17,163 bases of DNA, taken from NCBI GenBank assembly GCA_020435885.1, contig JAGQYU010000019.1, positions 9,060 to 26,222 of the forward strand. The letters run 5' to 3'. This document shows positions 14,560-17,163 of this stretch, one piece after another. Within the stretch, counting starts at the first letter, position 1. Each line of letters starts with the position of its first letter. Made by a program: the position numbers and the translations under genes. The DNA comes from Flavobacteriaceae bacterium. Lineage in GTDB: Bacteria; Bacteroidota; Bacteroidia; Flavobacteriales; Flavobacteriaceae. The notes beneath the pieces are model-generated. The model saw only the letters and a list, made by a program, of their open reading frames with translations, searched no databases and was not told the DNA's origin.

Positions 14560-15717
14560 ATGCTTTTTAAAGATGTAATCGGTCAACTAAACGTAAAAAA
14601 ACAGCTTGTTTATTCTGTTGAGAATAAGAGGATTCCACATGCGCAATTGTTTGTAGCGCCAAAAGGTACCGGAGCTTTACCTTTAGCAATAGCGTATGCC
14701 CAGTATATTTTATGTAGTAATACTGATGGTGAGAATATTACTGGAGACCATGCTTGCAACTTGAAGTTTGGTAAGCTCACACATCCAGATCTTCATTTTG
14801 TTTTTCCGGTAGCAACAACCGATAAAATTAAAAGCAAGCCGGTTAGTGATAATTTTTTGGAAGAGTGGCGTGGGTTTATTCTTTCTAACCCCTATGGCAA
14901 TGTGTTGGATTGGTACAATGTATTGGGAATTGAAAACAAACAAGGCCAAATTGGAGTTGATGAAGCGGAAGTTATTGTAAAAAAACTATCATTAAAAGCG
15001 TACGAAGGCGGTTATAAAGTGATGATTATTTGGATGGCTGAAAAGTTGAATACAGCAGCTTCCAATAAATTGTTAAAGCTAATAGAGGAACCTCCTGATA
15101 AAACAATCTTATTGCTCATAACAGAAGATGAAGACCAAATTTTGAATACCATTACTTCAAGATGCCAGCAGGTAAAATTATTTCCGCTTAGCGAAAATGA
15201 TATCGTCAATGCTTTGATGGAAAGAGAGAATATCACAGAAAATGAAGCGCTAAAAATTGCACATCAAGCTGATGGAAACTGGAACAGAACCATTCAGATT
15301 TTGCATAATTCTTCTAACGAACTTCAATTTGAACAATGGTTTATAACATGGATACGAACTGCATTCAAGGCAAAAGGCAATGCAGCAGTTATTGAAGAAT
15401 TAGTGAGTTGGAGTGATGCCATAGCCTCTACAGGAAGAGAAATTCAAAAAAGTTTTTTAAGTTATTGTTCGCAGTTTTTTAGGCAGGCCTTATTGATGAA
15501 CTATAATGCTGGGGAGTTGGTATTTTTTGAGCCTAAAACGGAGAATTTTGATCTTTCTAAATTTGCACCTTTTGTGCATAGCGGCAATATTTTAGAGATA
15601 GAAAATGAGCTGAACGATGCCATTTATCACATAGAAAGGAATGCAAACGCTAAAATAGTACTGTTAGATCTTTCTATAAAATTAACGAGATTACTACATC
15701 AAAAAGAAGCAGTTTAA
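14560..15717 (+). CDS. holB: DNA polymerase III delta' subunit (HolB)
   Basis: A clamp-loader subunit of 385 residues. It starts MLFKDVIGQ, the typical beginning in this phylum; the open frame extends to a TTG at 14461, but that start would lie upstream of the predicted promoter. The Walker A position reads APKGTGALPLA (33-43) and lacks the Lys-Ser/Thr of a working P-loop, so this subunit probably does not hydrolyse ATP, as for delta' of Escherichia coli. Cys52 and Cys66 may be metal ligands. Residues 174-179 (LIEEPP) and the SRC motif (200-202, in TITSRCQQ), where the arginine finger lies in this family, are intact; a helical collar domain follows. It is divergent from ricT, and its TAA overlaps the stop of the opposing trhA. 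Confidence 0.93.
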   Translation: MLFKDVIGQLNVKKQLVYSVENKRIPHAQLFVAPKGTGALPLAIAYAQYILCSNTDGENITGDHACNLKFGKLTHPDLHFVFPVATTDKIKSKPVSDNFLEEWRGFILSNPYGNVLDWYNVLGIENKQGQIGVDEAEVIVKKLSLKAYEGGYKVMIIWMAEKLNTAASNKLLKLIEEPPDKTILLLITEDEDQILNTITSRCQQVKLFPLSENDIVNALMERENITENEALKIAHQADGNWNRTIQILHNSSNELQFEQWFITWIRTAFKAKGNAAVIEELVSWSDAIASTGREIQKSFLSYCSQFFRQALLMNYNAGELVFFEPKTENFDLSKFAPFVHSGNILEIENELNDAIYHIERNANAKIVLLDLSIKLTRLLHQKEAV

Positions 15718-16364
15718 TGCTTTAACACATAAAAATATACAGCCATAAAATGTGAAAAACTACCTAATAACACAAAAACATGAAAAATAGCATGGTTATA
15801 AGGCACTTTTTTAATACTATATAAAACGGCTCCTAATGTATAAAAAATACCTCCTGCAAAAAGCCAATACAATCCGTTAATGGGGAGCGTATCAATTAAA
15901 GGTTTTATAGCAAAAATGATGATCCAGCCCATGGCAACGTAAGCAATAGTAGATATTTTATCAAAACGTCCGGTATAAAAAAGTTTAAAGAAAATACCAA
16001 TCAACGCAATACCCCATGTGATGCCGAAAATAGTCCAACCTAAAGCCCCTTTGAGCGTTACCAGCGTAAAGGGCGTGTACGTGCCTGCTATTAAAACATA
16101 AATGGACGCATGGTCTAAAATATTTAGTTTTCTGCGGAGTTCAGGTTTTTGAACATAATGGTAAATAGTTGATGCAGAATACAATAAAATTAAACTTGCT
16201 CCGAAAATAGTAAAACTTACAATATGCCTAGCATTGCCATTATAACTGGCATGGACAATCAAAAGTACCAAAGCGGCAATGCTTAAAAGCAAGCCTATAA
16301 AATGTGTAATTACATTTAATTTTTCTTCAGTAGAATTGTAATATGTTAAGTGTTTATTTTTCAT
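15714..16364 (-). CDS. trhA: Hemolysin III family membrane protein (TrhA, PAQR-like)
   Basis: A 216-residue, seven-helix inner-membrane protein of the PAQR/hemolysin III family. The family motifs are present: EEKLNVITHFIG at the start of helix 1, SASTIYHY (63-70), LDHASIYVLIAGTYTPF (83-99) and NHAIFHVFVLLGSFSHF (190-206). By analogy with zinc-binding PAQR proteins, His69, His191 and His195 are the likely metal ligands, with Asp84 and Ser63 also conserved. The older name implies lysis, but bacterial members are more recently tied to membrane-lipid homeostasis, which would suit the adjacent plsC. Its start overlaps the plsC stop by 11 nt, so the two are probably co-expressed. Confidence 0.94.
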   Translation of the reverse strand: MKNKHLTYYNSTEEKLNVITHFIGLLLSIAALVLLIVHASYNGNARHIVSFTIFGASLILLYSASTIYHYVQKPELRRKLNILDHASIYVLIAGTYTPFTLVTLKGALGWTIFGITWGIALIGIFFKLFYTGRFDKISTIAYVAMGWIIIFAIKPLIDTLPINGLYWLFAGGIFYTLGAVLYSIKKVPYNHAIFHVFVLLGSFSHFMAVYFYVLKH

Positions 16365-17100
16365 GCTTCATATCATTAACCAATTCATTGTAGATGATAT
16401 TGTATGCCTGTTGTTTTAAATTTTCCATATCCTCCAAAGTTAACCTATCTGTTTGTAAAAATTTATGGATTTTAACTCTCATGTTACCGGGCCAGCCACT
16501 AAAAAATGTCCATGAAAATCGTTTTTTACCGTCATAAAAGGTCATAGGGATGATGGGTATTTGATGTTCTATTGCCAAACGAAAAGCACCATTTTTAAAT
16601 TCACTTAAAATTACATCTTCATGAGGCACCAATCCTTCGGGAAAGATAACAATACTCAACCCTCTGTTTAGTTTTTCTTGCGCTCTTACATATACTTCTC
16701 GTCTGCTTTTTTCATTGCTCCTATCAACATAAATACTCGTTTTTCTAAAAACATATCCAAAAACAGGTAGTTTTATGAGTTCTTTTTTACCTACAAAAAC
16801 GGCAGGGTTTTTCATTACGGCTAACATTAACATCACATCAACCAATGAGGTGTGATTTGCTATGTACATATAACTTTTATCAGGAATAATTTCTTCTTCT
16901 GATGTAACCACAGGTTTAAAGCCCATTACGAAAAGAATAGTTTCCCCCCATAAAATAGCAACTTTAAAAAAGGTTTTGTAGAATTTATCATTGGATATCA
17001 GAATAATAAGCAAAGGCAATGCAGCTAAAATTGAGAAAAATACCCAGCCATAGAACCAAGCTCTCCAAAATATCCTGAAAATGTTTTTGAGGAGATTCAT
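16354..17100 (-). CDS. plsC: Lysophospholipid / 1-acyl-sn-glycerol-3-phosphate acyltransferase (PlsC family)
   Basis: A 248-residue membrane-associated acyltransferase that should add the second acyl chain to lysophosphatidic acid in phospholipid synthesis; other lysolipid substrates cannot be excluded. The catalytic NHxxxxD motif is NHTSLVD (Asn82, His83, Asp88), followed by GKKELIKLPVFGYVF, IYVDRS, IVIFPEG (about 150-156) and IPIIPMTFYDG. One or two hydrophobic segments (about 15-37 and 46-62) precede it. The frame extends three codons to a TTG at 17109, but the ATG at 17100 is preferred because the -7 box occupies 17107-17114. It overlaps trhA downstream and heads that two-gene unit. Confidence 0.93.
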   Translation of the reverse strand: MNLLKNIFRIFWRAWFYGWVFFSILAALPLLIILISNDKFYKTFFKVAILWGETILFVMGFKPVVTSEEEIIPDKSYMYIANHTSLVDVMLMLAVMKNPAVFVGKKELIKLPVFGYVFRKTSIYVDRSNEKSRREVYVRAQEKLNRGLSIVIFPEGLVPHEDVILSEFKNGAFRLAIEHQIPIIPMTFYDGKKRFSWTFFSGWPGNMRVKIHKFLQTDRLTLEDMENLKQQAYNIIYNELVNDMKHEK

Positions 17101-17106
17101 ACAAGC

Positions 17107-17114
17107 CAAAAATA
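17107..17114 (-). promoter_or_regulatory. Predicted plsC-trhA -7 box, close to the start codon
   Basis: On the minus strand this reads TATTTTTG, an exact TAnnTTTG match, ending 6 bases before the ATG at 17100. The predicted leader would be about 3 nt. No TTG -33 element is obvious at the usual distance. Confidence 0.5.
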
Positions 17115-17153
17115 GTAATTTAAATGATTCTTACATTTTCCTGATGAAATATG

Positions 17154-17161
17154 TATTTTTG
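17154..17161 (+). promoter_or_regulatory. Possible -7 box for a rightward gene beyond the window
   Basis: TATTTTTG matches TAnnTTTG at the extreme right edge on the plus strand. The 63 bp right of plsC hold no coding frame, so a divergent gene probably begins just outside. It cannot be tested within this window. Confidence 0.35.
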
Positions 17162-17163
17162 TG

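Noticed and set aside
1..17163. tRNA or rRNA genes, CRISPR arrays, insertion sequences, phage genes, known riboswitches
   Set aside because: No cloverleaf-like segments, regular repeat-spacer pattern, transposase or integrase motifs were seen; nearly all sequence is accounted for by housekeeping and envelope genes. The queA leader of about 31 nt is too short for a preQ1-type switch, and I saw no such pattern.

Overview
The window looks like chromosomal DNA of a member of the Bacteroidota, most likely class Flavobacteriia. The evidence is low G+C content, several start regions with a TAnnTTTG -7 box and no obvious Shine-Dalgarno sequence, a PorT/SprT-type component of the type IX secretion system (T9SS), the gliding lipoprotein GldH, and a secreted protease with a T9SS C-terminal sorting domain. 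Coding density is very high. I see no mobile element, CRISPR array, tRNA or rRNA, and no gene-free stretch over 300 bases; the longest gap is 188 bp between ricT and holB.

Layout. Left edge (1-447): the C-terminal part of a TrmH/SpoU RNA methyltransferase, facing a leftward ubiE-porT pair (1885 to 451). A compact divergent promoter region (1886-2032) separates ubiE from the rightward queA. Next come a rho-independent terminator, a 785-residue lysyl-endopeptidase-like T9SS cargo protease, a second terminator, and rlmN. From 14371 leftward to 6671 runs a tight seven-gene leftward run: PSP1/RicT-like gene, gldH, class A penicillin-binding protein, AMP-forming acyl-CoA synthetase, exodeoxyribonuclease III, an OmpA-family coiled-coil lipoprotein, and a 60-residue two-helix membrane protein. 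Junctions are 8-nt overlaps or gaps of 0-22 bp, so it is probably one operon. Divergent from it is holB (DNA polymerase III delta'), whose stop codon overlaps that of a convergent trhA (hemolysin III family). trhA overlaps plsC, which starts near the right edge. A TAnnTTTG box at the extreme right suggests another rightward gene beyond the window.

How the genes connect. PorT (secretion), GldH (gliding) and the protease (cargo) belong to the same secretion and motility biology. QueA and RlmN modify tRNA and rRNA, and the partial TrmH-like protein probably does too. UbiE/MenG makes the respiratory quinone. The penicillin-binding protein, the OmpA lipoprotein, PlsC and TrhA concern the envelope and its lipids. 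HolB and Xth serve replication and repair.

Most genes are ordinary for this group, and I do not see a clearly new multi-gene system. The most unusual signal is non-coding: a 20-bp inverted repeat (19/20 matches) whose right arm is the first 20 bases of queA and whose left arm lies just upstream of the queA promoter. Also worth checking are a -7 box lying in the loop of the terminator before rlmN, predicted near-leaderless starts for holB and plsC, paired inverted repeats between ricT and holB, and an acyl-CoA synthetase that resembles plant peroxisomal AAE17/AAE18 enzymes. Several start codons were moved inward from longer open frames that begin with TTG or GTG; the reasons are given per gene.
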